Part shown: positions 34,873 to 43,665 of the stretch, one piece after another
How positions within the stretch are numbered: the stretch's first letter is position 1
Layout: every line of letters starts with the position of its first letter
Assembly: GCA_963676905.2 (NCBI GenBank)
Contig: CAXXVE010000001.1
Span: 4,154,001 to 4,218,000 of the forward strand
Source of the DNA: Oceanispirochaeta sp963676905
GTDB lineage: Bacteria; Spirochaetota; Spirochaetia; DSM-2461
Length of the DNA: 64,000 bases
Reading direction: 5' to 3'
Made by a program: the position numbers and the translations under genes
The notes under the pieces: generated by a model
The model's input: the letters and a program-made list of their open reading frames with translations, nothing else
Told to the model about the DNA's origin: nothing
The model's database searches: none

Positions 34873-35796
34873 ATGAAAAAGTTTCTAATCTTTCTGCTGA
34901 CAGCCTGTCTATTTATTTCCTGCAGTCAGGATGCTGCCGATTCCGGCCTCGTAACTTTCAATATTACAGATGCGCCGGTTTCCACAGAAGGTTTGACCGC
35001 TGTCTATATCACCATCAGCGAAGTACTGGTCAAAGTAGCCGATTCGGACGACTGGCTCTCCCTTGTAACTTTTGACGAGGGGCTCAAGCTTAATCTGCTG
35101 GATCTTACCGAGGGAAAAACAGCCAATCTGGCAGATTCTGTGGAACTCCCTTCAGGCAGGGTCAACCAGATCCGGCTGATGCTGGATGCCCCTGTTGACC
35201 AAGAGGCGGTTCCGGCAAATCCGGGATGTTATCTTGTCATTGACGACGTTAAGCACCCTCTGTGGGTCCCCAGCGGCAGTGAGTCCGGATTTAAACTTGT
35301 AAACTCCTTTACCATTCCCGTCAATGGAGAAGTGACTGTTACAGCCGACTTCGACATCAGGAAGTCCCTCGTACTCAGCGGAGAAGTCTACAAGCTGAAA
35401 CCGGCTGTCAGAGTTATTGTTGACGGAGAGGCCGGACAGATCAGCGGAGAGCTGACCGGGGCTCAGACACTGGCAGGCAGTGAGGGCTACAGTAATTTTG
35501 TTGTATATGCCTATGAACCGGGAGGCGATATCAGCGGGGAGGCTGTGGAGAATGCTGATGGGATTCAGTTTCCCAACGCCGTTACAAGCACCTTTGCCTG
35601 CCCTGTCGACGGAAATGAAGAAGACCTCCGCTATAAGTTAGCCTTCCTTGCCGAAGGCAGTTATGACCTGATTGTCGCAGCATATAATACTGTTGATGAA
35701 ATTCTTGAGGTTGTCACCACAGTATCAGGAGTTCAGGTGGAATCAGGGGAAACAACAAATCAGGACATTCCTGTACAGGCAGCACCTGTTCAATAA
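34873..35796 (+). CDS. DUF4382 lipoprotein
   Basis: 307 residues from the ATG at 34873, where GGAGG lies 6 bases upstream. Signal peptide with lipobox FISC (Cys about 18). The first 170 residues match DUF4382: GLVTFNITDAPVSTEGLTAVYITISEVLVK, then INQIRL-like RVNQIRLMLD and the ITADFD-type strand VTADFDIRKSLV. The rest is a carboxypeptidase-regulatory-like beta domain (LAEGSYDLIVAAYN). Surface lipoprotein, function unknown. Stands alone between the efflux operon and the convergent IMPase gene. Confidence 0.85.
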   Translation: MKKFLIFLLTACLFISCSQDAADSGLVTFNITDAPVSTEGLTAVYITISEVLVKVADSDDWLSLVTFDEGLKLNLLDLTEGKTANLADSVELPSGRVNQIRLMLDAPVDQEAVPANPGCYLVIDDVKHPLWVPSGSESGFKLVNSFTIPVNGEVTVTADFDIRKSLVLSGEVYKLKPAVRVIVDGEAGQISGELTGAQTLAGSEGYSNFVVYAYEPGGDISGEAVENADGIQFPNAVTSTFACPVDGNEEDLRYKLAFLAEGSYDLIVAAYNTVDEILEVVTTVSGVQVESGETTNQDIPVQAAPVQ

Positions 35797-35800
35797 GCCG

Positions 35801-36673
35801 TCAAAGTTCTGTCAGCTCTTCGGCCAGAGCCGGTGAGCTGACATACAGAGCTCCCTTTGCATTCATATAGAATGAATCTTCCCTGTTGAGTTCCAGAGCT
35901 TCCCCCCTGTAGTCAGACACGCCCCCTCCTGCTTCAGAAACGATACAGGCTGTTGCGGCGAAGTCCCAGAAACATCCGCCCCCCTCCTGCTCTTTGGGGA
36001 TCTTGAAATAGAGAGCCGGATGCTGCTCCAGAGCCCAGAGGGCATTGAGGACTGCTCCGCCCCCGGCATACCAGCATGGTTCAGACAGCCCGAGAGCCTC
36101 CGCCTTCAAGCCCAGTTTCTTCAGAATATCATCGAAACGGGGATGGCTCTTCTGGTCCCGGTCCATGATCCAGGTCAGGCAGGCACCTTCGGGAACTGTA
36201 TCCTTGACCCTCCAGGGGCTGCCGTTCCGAAAGGCTCCCTCCCCCCTCACCGCGGAGTAGAGAATATCGCTGCGGGGATCATAAACGACCCCGACAAGGG
36301 GAACACCGTCCCGTCCTACAAGCGCGATGGAAACGGCATAACCCGGTTTGTCCTCGGAAAATGGCAGTGTCCCGTCTATGGGATCAATACACCAGAAGGC
36401 ATCAGCACTCAGGCGGCTGCCGTCATCCCTGTCCTCTTCGGCCAGCAGACCGAGGCTGTAGGTCTTTATGGAGTTTTCCAGATACTCCAGAATAGTGTTC
36501 TGAGACTTCAGATCCACCTCTGTGACAACCTGGGAGGCAAGATTATCCCCCCCTTCCTTCATCCGGACATCTATCTGCTTTCCCCTGTATGAGGCGATCA
36601 GGGCTCCCGCTCTGCGGGCAGCCTCCTCTGCCAGGGCGGCAAGAGTTTTCAAATCATAGGTATTCAGTTTCAT
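35801..36673 (-). CDS. Inositol monophosphatase-family phosphatase (CysQ-like)
   Basis: 290 residues. Li+-sensitive, Mg2+-dependent phosphatase fold: Glu-Glu in LLAEEDRD, the metal motif CIDPIDGT followed by LPF, and the second metal Asp in FWDFAATACIVSEAGG. The combination fits CysQ/3'(2'),5'-bisphosphate nucleotidase or inositol-1-phosphatase; substrate not decidable by eye. The start overlaps the stop of the upstream kinase gene (4 bases), so the two probably act on related phosphorylated compounds. Confidence 0.88.
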   Translation of the reverse strand: MKLNTYDLKTLAALAEEAARRAGALIASYRGKQIDVRMKEGGDNLASQVVTEVDLKSQNTILEYLENSIKTYSLGLLAEEDRDDGSRLSADAFWCIDPIDGTLPFSEDKPGYAVSIALVGRDGVPLVGVVYDPRSDILYSAVRGEGAFRNGSPWRVKDTVPEGACLTWIMDRDQKSHPRFDDILKKLGLKAEALGLSEPCWYAGGGAVLNALWALEQHPALYFKIPKEQEGGGCFWDFAATACIVSEAGGGVSDYRGEALELNREDSFYMNAKGALYVSSPALAEELTEL

Positions 36674-37647
36674 AGCTTCTCCAGTACTTTAGCGGCAATC
36701 CGTTCACTGTAGGAATTGAGTTTCCAGTGCCCGGGGCTCCACCCCTTGAGGAACCGGTGGAAATCGGTCCAGGCCCAGGGGAAGAGCATTCGCCACTCCT
36801 CCTCAAGCGCCCTGAAGTCGATGCTCCTGCCATACCGCCGGAGGGCGATCTCAAGGCAGGAAAAATAGTAATCCAGAATTTCTGACTCCCGTTTTTCACA
36901 CTCATCATCATAGAAGCAGCTTCCAATAAAGTAGGCAAGATCCTTCATTCCGACGCCTCCCCCCACATACTGAAAGTCCACAGCGGCGACCTTATCGTCA
37001 GGGGCAAAACAGAAATTGGCGATCTTGGCATCGCCATGGACAAAGGTCTGGAACCGTGCACTCTTCAGCTTGTTGTCAATAAGGGGAGCCGCAGCGGCCA
37101 GAGCCTTGTCATCCAGAGCCGAAAGTTCATCAGGCCTTGTTTCAAGATGCCAGTAGGTACCGCTGGACCATAATCCTTCAGGCTCTTCACCCAGAAAACG
37201 GGCGTGAAAATGGGCCAGCCAGCTGAGACAGGCCTTTAGTTCTCTCTCCCGAAGACTGCTTTTGCGCAGAGGGAAACCTGCGGCATCGAGATCCTCCAGC
37301 ACCATCAGCATATCATCATTCCGATTTTCAAGCCCGAAACAGCGGGGTATCCGGCACTCATCATCACAGAGGCGGCTCCAGCTCTGATACCAGCGGCTTT
37401 CCACACGGTAGGATTCCAGTTTTCTGCTATGGGAGATGTCTGTCTGCCATCCTCTGGGATGGGTTCCCGCTCCCCCGGGGCGCACGTGTTTTACAATTAC
37501 TGATCCCGCCTCTGCTTCAGAAGGATCACCATATTCCAGACTGTACCTGACAATGCTGCCGTATCCGCTCCAGAGACTCTGTATGGTTTCACCCTCCCGG
37601 GCATATACAGCACCGGTGGATTTACAAATTGTTTTATTTATATTCAT
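36670..37647 (-). CDS. Small-molecule kinase of the APH/ecdysteroid-kinase-like family
   Basis: 325 residues with a protein-kinase-like fold. Catalytic loop HGDAKIANF (HxDxxxxN) and metal motif VDFQYVGGGVGMKDLAYF are visible; the N-terminal part has a nucleotide-binding VIVKHVRP and LVLEDLDAAGFP hinge (seen as MLMVLEDLDAAG). DFQ plus GVGMKDLAYF is nearer to CHK/ecdysteroid-kinase-like enzymes than to choline kinases. It should phosphorylate a hydroxyl of a small metabolite, and the coupled IMPase gene may reverse or process it. Confidence 0.85.
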   Translation of the reverse strand: MNINKTICKSTGAVYAREGETIQSLWSGYGSIVRYSLEYGDPSEAEAGSVIVKHVRPGGAGTHPRGWQTDISHSRKLESYRVESRWYQSWSRLCDDECRIPRCFGLENRNDDMLMVLEDLDAAGFPLRKSSLRERELKACLSWLAHFHARFLGEEPEGLWSSGTYWHLETRPDELSALDDKALAAAAPLIDNKLKSARFQTFVHGDAKIANFCFAPDDKVAAVDFQYVGGGVGMKDLAYFIGSCFYDDECEKRESEILDYYFSCLEIALRRYGRSIDFRALEEEWRMLFPWAWTDFHRFLKGWSPGHWKLNSYSERIAAKVLEKL

Positions 37648-37779
37648 TCTTCATAAAAATCCATATTATCTGCGTTTTACCGCGCTTATGCGGAGTAAAG
37701 TCAGCATATCAGATAGGTTTTGAAAAATCAGCACTCCCGGAACTGGAGCAAAATCAAAATATTAAGATAATGACGGGCT

Positions 37780-38853
37780 ATGTTTTTTATGAGAAATAAG
37801 AGGTCTTCTGGTACAGCACTCCCGCTGCTTTCCCTCAGCATCATGGCCTGCAACAACCCCTATGGAGATTTTGGAGCCAAGCTTGACAGCTCATCCTGGA
37901 TTGATATCGGAAAAGAGGGGGCCCTACCCTACGTTCGTGTCTACGACGGCAATAACAGCATTGAGATTCTTGTTTTTGAAGGGGAGATCCTCGGCGCCTC
38001 CGACCAGTTCGGCTCAATCAACATTATCCGGATACTTAACAGCGGAACAGGTTCTGGAGAGTCCCCCAGACATGATGTCTATCTGTTCCAGGGAGCCTAT
38101 ACCCTTTCGGGATCAAACATCACAGTTGATTTGAAAAAGCGCTATACAGTCTACTATGAAAGGATGGAGAGTATCAGTGTATCGGGGAGTCAGACGGAAA
38201 CTGACATTGACAGCACTTTCAGCTACACCAATTTCACTACAAGTGAATCGCCCACAGATATTACAGTATCCCTTGATACGGAAGACGGGACCAATACCTA
38301 TCACAGACTGGATCTTACTATAGACTCCATGATGAGCGGCTCCCATACAGCCGAAAAGGCCACCGACATACACAGACTCTGTCAGATAACGGGAGTCTTT
38401 CTTCCCCAGAGCCGTATAGCCGGTTTTGGAGGAATGAATATGATGAACTACACAAATACAACCGCCTTCGGAAGTTTAATGAACACCCCATCGGGAGACC
38501 ACCACATGGACCTGACAGTCAAGGTCGGACTGATAACGACAACAACGACCTTTGAGTTTATAGAAGCCTCAGATCTGAAGCCCTTCCGCCTTGAGGGGTC
38601 TTACATAAACAAGTCTGATATGTCAGGAAGCGGATCTATCAGCGGATCGGTATCCTTCTCTCTGGAAGGGAAAGCTGATACCTGGTACTGTGACCTTGAT
38701 TACAACGGCATAAGTATCGACAGAACCATCGCCGACTCGGGAAACAACCTTCTCTCCATAGACGGGGAAGGCCCTTACAGCATCGGATTTGACAATGTGA
38801 ATCCGGGAGTTATGAATTTCAGTTTTATCTCGGATATTATAAGCGGGCTTTAG
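37780..38853 (+). CDS. Lipoprotein of unknown function
   Basis: About 357 residues; ATG at 37780 or 37789. Signal peptide with lipobox SIMAC, then NNPYGDF. The remainder is beta-rich with many Thr/Ser (TVSLDTEDGTNTYHRLDLT) and no recognised motif. Immediately followed by two outer-membrane barrel genes with tight spacing, so it may be a surface partner of them. Confidence 0.8.
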   Translation: MFFMRNKRSSGTALPLLSLSIMACNNPYGDFGAKLDSSSWIDIGKEGALPYVRVYDGNNSIEILVFEGEILGASDQFGSINIIRILNSGTGSGESPRHDVYLFQGAYTLSGSNITVDLKKRYTVYYERMESISVSGSQTETDIDSTFSYTNFTTSESPTDITVSLDTEDGTNTYHRLDLTIDSMMSGSHTAEKATDIHRLCQITGVFLPQSRIAGFGGMNMMNYTNTTAFGSLMNTPSGDHHMDLTVKVGLITTTTTFEFIEASDLKPFRLEGSYINKSDMSGSGSISGSVSFSLEGKADTWYCDLDYNGISIDRTIADSGNNLLSIDGEGPYSIGFDNVNPGVMNFSFISDIISGL

Positions 38854-38865
38854 GAGGCAATGACG

Positions 38866-39486
38866 ATGAGACCCCTGAAATACGCAGTTCTGCTGCTCCT
38901 TGCTCTGCCGCTGTTGCCCCTTTCCGCTCTGGACAGCTTTGATATAGCCGCGGCCTACCACCAGGACTATATAAGAAACAAGGCTGGAAGCGAATACCGC
39001 CTCCACGGCCCGGCTCTCAATGTGAGCTTCAAGAGGGACGGCAAACTGGATCTTCTCTTTTCGGTCACTTCGGCACTCCCTGTGGCACTCTATCAGGATG
39101 GAGAGTACTTCAACTCCTTTGACCATTACAAATATCCTTCATCATCCCACTTCCTCTTCGGTCCTGTGTGGACCTTTGCCATGGGAGACAGCTTTATTCT
39201 TGAACCTTCTTTGGGAGTTCATCTTGGATATATCCAGCTCAAGGGCACCGGTTATCAGACAGTTCAGTTTGCCCCAATGGGAATTGGCTCTGATCTTAAA
39301 ATAAAAGCAAGGGTATCCGAGCACCTTATCATCGGCCTTCTGGCAGGATTCGAATGGAATATGTTAGACCTGCTTCATTACGCCGAGCATGACACTGGAT
39401 ATTCCATAAAGGCGGGTATAAGCCTTGGATTTGAATATGATTCGGAACGGGTTCTGGTCAGAAGGAGACAGGAGATCTTTGAATGA
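38866..39486 (+). CDS. Outer-membrane beta-barrel protein
   Basis: 206 residues from the ATG at 38866; AGGAGG lies 8 bases upstream, and an ATG at 38860 would be only 2 bases away. Signal peptide ending LSALDS. Alternating hydrophobic strands and glycine/aromatic turns (FGPVWTFAMGDSFILEPSLGVHLGYIQL, SIKAGISLGFEY) suggest an 8-strand barrel. Function unknown. Its stop overlaps the next gene (ATGA). Confidence 0.8.
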   Translation: MRPLKYAVLLLLALPLLPLSALDSFDIAAAYHQDYIRNKAGSEYRLHGPALNVSFKRDGKLDLLFSVTSALPVALYQDGEYFNSFDHYKYPSSSHFLFGPVWTFAMGDSFILEPSLGVHLGYIQLKGTGYQTVQFAPMGIGSDLKIKARVSEHLIIGLLAGFEWNMLDLLHYAEHDTGYSIKAGISLGFEYDSERVLVRRRQEIFE

Positions 39487-40639
39487 AATCTGTTTGTAAA
39501 TGTATAATACTCCTTCTCCTCATTGCCTCTGCCGCAGGTGCGGATGAAAGCACATCCCAGTACTCACCCTTCGAATACAGAGTCCGTTTCAGCGATACAA
39601 TGAAGTTCGACGGAGTCAACCTAAGCGGCAATATTATCGACAGTTTTGAGTTTGAAGGGATTGTTCACTGGACTGAATATACAAAACTCCACGCACGTAT
39701 CAAACTGGATAACTGGTCAGATCTGGGCGGTGGAATTGTATTTGGAAGCGGCGTTGACCAGCGCTACGGCATGAATTACGGCCAGGTAATTGACAAGGCA
39801 TATATAAAACAAGACCCCTTGACGAGGCGGGAGTGGAGAACTCGCTGGATTTTGAAATTCAGGCCGGTTTGAATGCAGGAGGCCTTGAAAATGAAGAGTG
39901 GACCAGATTCAACTTCGAAAACTACCGCCTTGGCGGAGTATCGGGAGTAGCACTGCAAAGCGATCTTGCCCTCCGTGAGAACCTCTATCTGAAGCTTGTT
40001 TTCAATCCCGCCCTGGGCAGCAGCATACCCGCATGGAACGGCATAAATGCGTCTCAAACAGATTATCCCGATATTCTGGCAGCTCTCTCTTGGAGGAGCG
40101 GCGGCTGGTGGTCTGAGATCTACTGGGACAGTAGTGCCAATACCGATGCCGAACTGAGAGGAAACTCCCTCTCGGTTGCAGGCATCGGGACATTCTGGCG
40201 CCGCGATATGGGCAGAGGCTTTGCCATAAAAGCGATAGAGCGTCTGGAATACGGTTTTGCATACAAGGAAAACTCAGAGGACCATCTCCGTTACATGTTA
40301 GCCGCCGGTCTGCAGGCTCCCCTGCTGAAGGGTTTTGAGACGAATATCTCCTTCAATGGATTCTTCATTGACAGAACAGAGATGAATATCGGTTGGGATT
40401 CAGAGTTGATGGTCACCGGCAACCTGGGCCTTATTCTGGCACTGGGGGGTATTAAGCTGGGGACTGATGACCCGGATTTTGTTTATGAAGGAGGCATCAG
40501 CGGGCACTTCAGCTACCTGAGCCTCTATTTCGGATACAGCGACCACAGGGGCGGCAATGAAGGCTGGTTCTCGGAAGCCTTTGACAGCACCAGAGATTCG
40601 GGAGGAGGGCTCTTCCTCCGCCTGGATATCCAGTACTGA
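39483..40639 (+). pseudogene. Outer-membrane beta-barrel protein, split by a one-base frameshift
   Basis: Frame 1 (39483-39872) starts with a signal peptide (CIILLLLIASAAGA) and barrel strands and runs to KAYIK, then goes out of frame. The second frame continues through LDEAGVENSLDFEIQAGLNAGG to a barrel end at 40639 (LFLRLDIQY, a typical aromatic C-terminus). One extra base in the A4 run at 39806-39809 or the C4 run at 39815-39818 joins them into about 385 residues. The joined product looks like a porin-like barrel. Pseudogene, or an error in a homopolymer. Confidence 0.78.
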
Positions 40640-40646
40640 CAGGGCC

Positions 40647-40684
40647 TGAGAGGGAATACCCAGCCTCCTCTCTCAAGCTTTTTT
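40647..40684 (+). terminator. Rho-independent terminator after the barrel genes
   Basis: TGAGAGGG (40647-40654) pairs with CTCTCTCA (40668-40675, one G-T pair) around a 13-base loop and is followed by six T (40679-40684). Confidence 0.5.
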
Positions 40685-40726
40685 CAATTAGATTTGAAAA
40701 ACAGATGTTCATTATATAGACTTAAA

Positions 40727-40784
40727 GGCGGCTGTTAACTGAACAGCAATCGCTTTTCACGATCACCGGTCAAGGTTAACCGCC
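40727..40784 (+). promoter_or_regulatory. Structured 5' leader of the chemoreceptor mRNA
   Basis: GGCGG-CTG-TTAAC (40727-40739) can pair with GTTAA-CCGCC (40775-40784) leaving a 3-base bulge, enclosing about 35 bases. The AGGGGGGAAG ribosome site follows 10 bases later. I do not recognise a known riboswitch consensus. Confidence 0.35.
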
Positions 40785-40807
40785 CGAGAATAAGGGGGGA
40801 AGAAAAT

Positions 40808-42823
40808 ATGGCTGCACAAATCAAGGTGAGAACTCAGCTTCTGGTCAGCTTTACCGCACTGGTTCTTTTTACGCTGATTGTTGGATATATGGGGATCAGA
40901 GGAATCGGTCAGATCAACTACCAGACAGAAATCAGTGAACTTGCAAACCGAAGTCTGGTTGATTCACAGGACGCCCAGACCGGCGCTTTGCGGTATATTA
41001 TCTTAAAGGATGAGAGCATCCTGGATGGTGTGTTCACAGAAGTTAATAATGTAAGGACCCAGGCACAGCAGGCCGAAAATCTTATGCTCAGTGATAAAAA
41101 CAAGGTATATACAAGAGCTCTGCTGAATCAGACTGTTGAATATGAGGATCACATAAAGGAGTACCGTGACTATCAGAAGGAGGTTTATGCGGTGGGCGCC
41201 GAACGCTCGGCTGCGGCGTTTCACGTTGTTGATGCAACCCGGCAGATCATTGAAACGGAAAAGGCTCTGATTGACTCTGCAACGGTCAACGGTATGGTAC
41301 CTGTACGTATGACCCATGTACTGGAGCACTTTATGGAGCTCCAAACTGCCATAAGTAATTTCAGAATCAGTGCCCAGAAATTTCAGCTTGCTGTTACACC
41401 GGAGGAGCAGGAAACCCAGTTCAAGAACTGGATGATCAGTCTTGAGTCCACCGAAGCACTTCTGAATGAGGGACTGCTGCTGACAAACAGTTCCCGTATA
41501 AAAACCCTCATTAATGACGGACTGAAAGACATTGAGACATACAAAGAGAAGGTTCTAAGATTTCAGGAGCTCTCGAATCTCCAGAATGAGAGCATGCTCC
41601 TCCAGAGTCAGACTGCCGAAGAGATGATGACCCAGGCGAGATCCGTAAGGGATGGAGTTAACAGCTATATAGAAACTGTCACAAAACAGAACACCGCCGT
41701 AGCCGTCACATTCTCTATTGTAGCAGCCATTCTCGGCATAGTTGTGGCCCTGCTGATCACAAAGTCCCTGACTTCCAAACTGGGAGGAGAACCTGCTGAA
41801 ATAGTAGAGATCACCTCAAAAATTGCAAATGGTGATCTTAATATCCACTTTCCGGACCGTAGGCTCACAGGGGTTTACCTCTCCATGCAGGATATGACAA
41901 GGCAGCTTACATCCATTGTCAATGACATCATTTCCGCATCCGAAATGGTGACCTCGGGAAGTGAGCAGATATCTGCCTCAGCCCAGTCCATATCCTCGGG
42001 AACAAGTGAGCAGGCTTCTAATATGGAAGAGGTATCCGCCTCCATTGAGCAGCTGAACTCCAATACCCAGCAGAATATGGACAATGCCATCCAGTCCAAC
42101 ACCATGGCAAAAGAGGTATCTGCAGATTCACAGAAAGGCAGTGATGCTGTTGCGGATACAGTCTCAGCCATGAAGGACATTGCCGAAAAAATATCAATTA
42201 TCGAGGACATTGCAAGAAGTACAAATATGCTGGCCCTCAATGCGGCCATAGAAGCGGCACGGGCCGGTGAAGCGGGTAAGGGATTTGCAGTAGTCGCTTC
42301 CGAGGTAAGAAAACTGGCTGAATCCAGCGGGCAGGCGGCCAAGGAGATTACCGAGATTACCGATGGCAGTGTCCACAAAGCAGTGATGGCACAGGAAAAG
42401 ATACAGCAGGTTGTACCTTCAATGAAGAAAACGGCGGAGCTCATTGAAGAGATAACTATGGCTAGCAAGGAACAGAATCAGGGAACAGAGCAGATCAACT
42501 CCGCAATCCTGCAGCTGGACACTGTCATTCAGCAGAATGCCTCTTCCTCGGAAGAGCTGGCCTCCATGTCCGAAGAGCTGCTCTCCCAGGCAACAGCCAT
42601 GCGAGACACAATTGCCTACTTCAAGGTTAATAAATCACAGCTCATCCATAAGGTTGACAGGCCGAAAGGAGCTGCCGGAGAGATTGAGTATGATACAGAC
42701 AGGCACAACACCTCTTCCTGGTCAGCCGACCGGGATCTGAGCAACTCGGAAAAGTATCCGGTTGAGTTGGAAGTCAGTCCTGACGGCTACAGCGATCAGC
42801 CCGGAGACTTTGAAGAGTTTTAG
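40808..42823 (+). CDS. Methyl-accepting chemotaxis protein (large)
   Basis: 671 residues. TM1 at about 10-30, a long helical sensor domain (about 35-300), TM2 at about 300-322 (VAVTFSIVAAILGIVVALLI), HAMP (LGGEPAEIVEITSKIANGDLNI), then the signalling region with STNMLALNAAIEAARAGEAG and GFAVVASEVRKLAE. About 60 residues follow the last signalling helix and end DFEEF, an acidic-aromatic tail that could act as a CheR/CheB tether. A purine-rich ribosome site (AGGGGGGAAG) precedes the ATG. Followed by a strong terminator. Confidence 0.93.
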   Translation: MAAQIKVRTQLLVSFTALVLFTLIVGYMGIRGIGQINYQTEISELANRSLVDSQDAQTGALRYIILKDESILDGVFTEVNNVRTQAQQAENLMLSDKNKVYTRALLNQTVEYEDHIKEYRDYQKEVYAVGAERSAAAFHVVDATRQIIETEKALIDSATVNGMVPVRMTHVLEHFMELQTAISNFRISAQKFQLAVTPEEQETQFKNWMISLESTEALLNEGLLLTNSSRIKTLINDGLKDIETYKEKVLRFQELSNLQNESMLLQSQTAEEMMTQARSVRDGVNSYIETVTKQNTAVAVTFSIVAAILGIVVALLITKSLTSKLGGEPAEIVEITSKIANGDLNIHFPDRRLTGVYLSMQDMTRQLTSIVNDIISASEMVTSGSEQISASAQSISSGTSEQASNMEEVSASIEQLNSNTQQNMDNAIQSNTMAKEVSADSQKGSDAVADTVSAMKDIAEKISIIEDIARSTNMLALNAAIEAARAGEAGKGFAVVASEVRKLAESSGQAAKEITEITDGSVHKAVMAQEKIQQVVPSMKKTAELIEEITMASKEQNQGTEQINSAILQLDTVIQQNASSSEELASMSEELLSQATAMRDTIAYFKVNKSQLIHKVDRPKGAAGEIEYDTDRHNTSSWSADRDLSNSEKYPVELEVSPDGYSDQPGDFEEF

Positions 42824-42845
42824 GCACAATCACTGAAAGCTGCTG

Positions 42846-42873
42846 CAGCCGGGTCGGAGCCCGGCTGTTTTTT
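42846..42873 (+). terminator. Rho-independent terminator after the chemoreceptor
   Basis: CAGCCGGG (42846-42853) and CCCGGCTG (42860-42867) form a perfect 8-bp stem with a 6-base loop, followed directly by six T. Confidence 0.85.
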
Positions 42874-42900
42874 CGCCTTATGAAGTGATACTATCAATCC

Positions 42901-43665
42901 ATGAGCTCCCGAAGACCGGCCCAAAGACGGAGAAGAAGAAACAGAGCAAAAACCCAAACTCTTGCAAAACTCCTTGAAAAACAGCCGAAGTCCATCAGAA
43001 AACACCCCTACTACTCATCAATGATTAGCCACTACAACTCTTCAGACAGGCTTAAAAATCTAAGGATGAACTCTGTCTGTTACCGCCTGCTGGAGAAAGC
43101 CGTCATTACAGTGGAGAACCTGCCCAATCTATACAGGACCTACAGGGTTCCCGCAGACCCCTTCTTTCCCCTCTTTCTCAAGATCAAACTGGACTACTTT
43201 GCAAGCAGGAAAAGAATACAAGAGGAACGGGAACTCTTTATTATGGAAAAGGTTAAAAAGCTGTCCCCTGTAAGAAGGCGGGCAATTCGTTTTCTGGCAG
43301 AGTGGGAGGAAGAGCTTACGGGGGGGAAAAGCCGCCGGTGCTGGGAAAAAGTCATATATCCCGGAAGTAAAAAAAGGGCCTGTGAGCTCCAGAAGTTCTC
43401 AGATATGCAGTGGATTGAGCTGTATTCTGAAGATCTGAAAGTCCTTGAAGAACGCTATGCCCTCTCCCCCCTCACAACCAGCCGTGTCAGCGCTGCGCTG
43501 ACCCTCCAGCTCATCCCCGGTCTGGGGCCTCTAAAACTGCCGGATTCGGAAGATGTAAGGCGAGCCTACCGCCGTCTCAGCAGAATCTATCATCCCGATT
43601 CTGGAGGTGAGAGTCCCCTCTTTGTTGCCATTGGGGAGTGCCGGGAGATTCTGATGCACAGCTAG
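42901..43665 (+). CDS. Protein with C-terminal J domain
   Basis: 254 residues. N-terminus very basic (RRPAQRRRRRNRAK). Residues about 210-250 form a short J domain, with VRRAYRRLSRIYHPDSGG carrying HPD at about 231-233. The HPD loop activates DnaK ATPase, so it is probably a specialised Hsp40 co-chaperone. The middle (about 35-200) is helical and unrecognised. No zinc fingers or other DnaJ parts. The gene ends 4 bases into the convergent Aat-like gene. Confidence 0.75.
   Translation: MSSRRPAQRRRRRNRAKTQTLAKLLEKQPKSIRKHPYYSSMISHYNSSDRLKNLRMNSVCYRLLEKAVITVENLPNLYRTYRVPADPFFPLFLKIKLDYFASRKRIQEERELFIMEKVKKLSPVRRRAIRFLAEWEEELTGGKSRRCWEKVIYPGSKKRACELQKFSDMQWIELYSEDLKVLEERYALSPLTTSRVSAALTLQLIPGLGPLKLPDSEDVRRAYRRLSRIYHPDSGGESPLFVAIGECREILMHS

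Noticed and set aside
40727..40784. Cyclic di-GMP or other named riboswitch before the chemoreceptor
   Set aside because: The conserved core sequences of GEMM-I/II and other classes I know are absent; only a generic bulged stem is seen.
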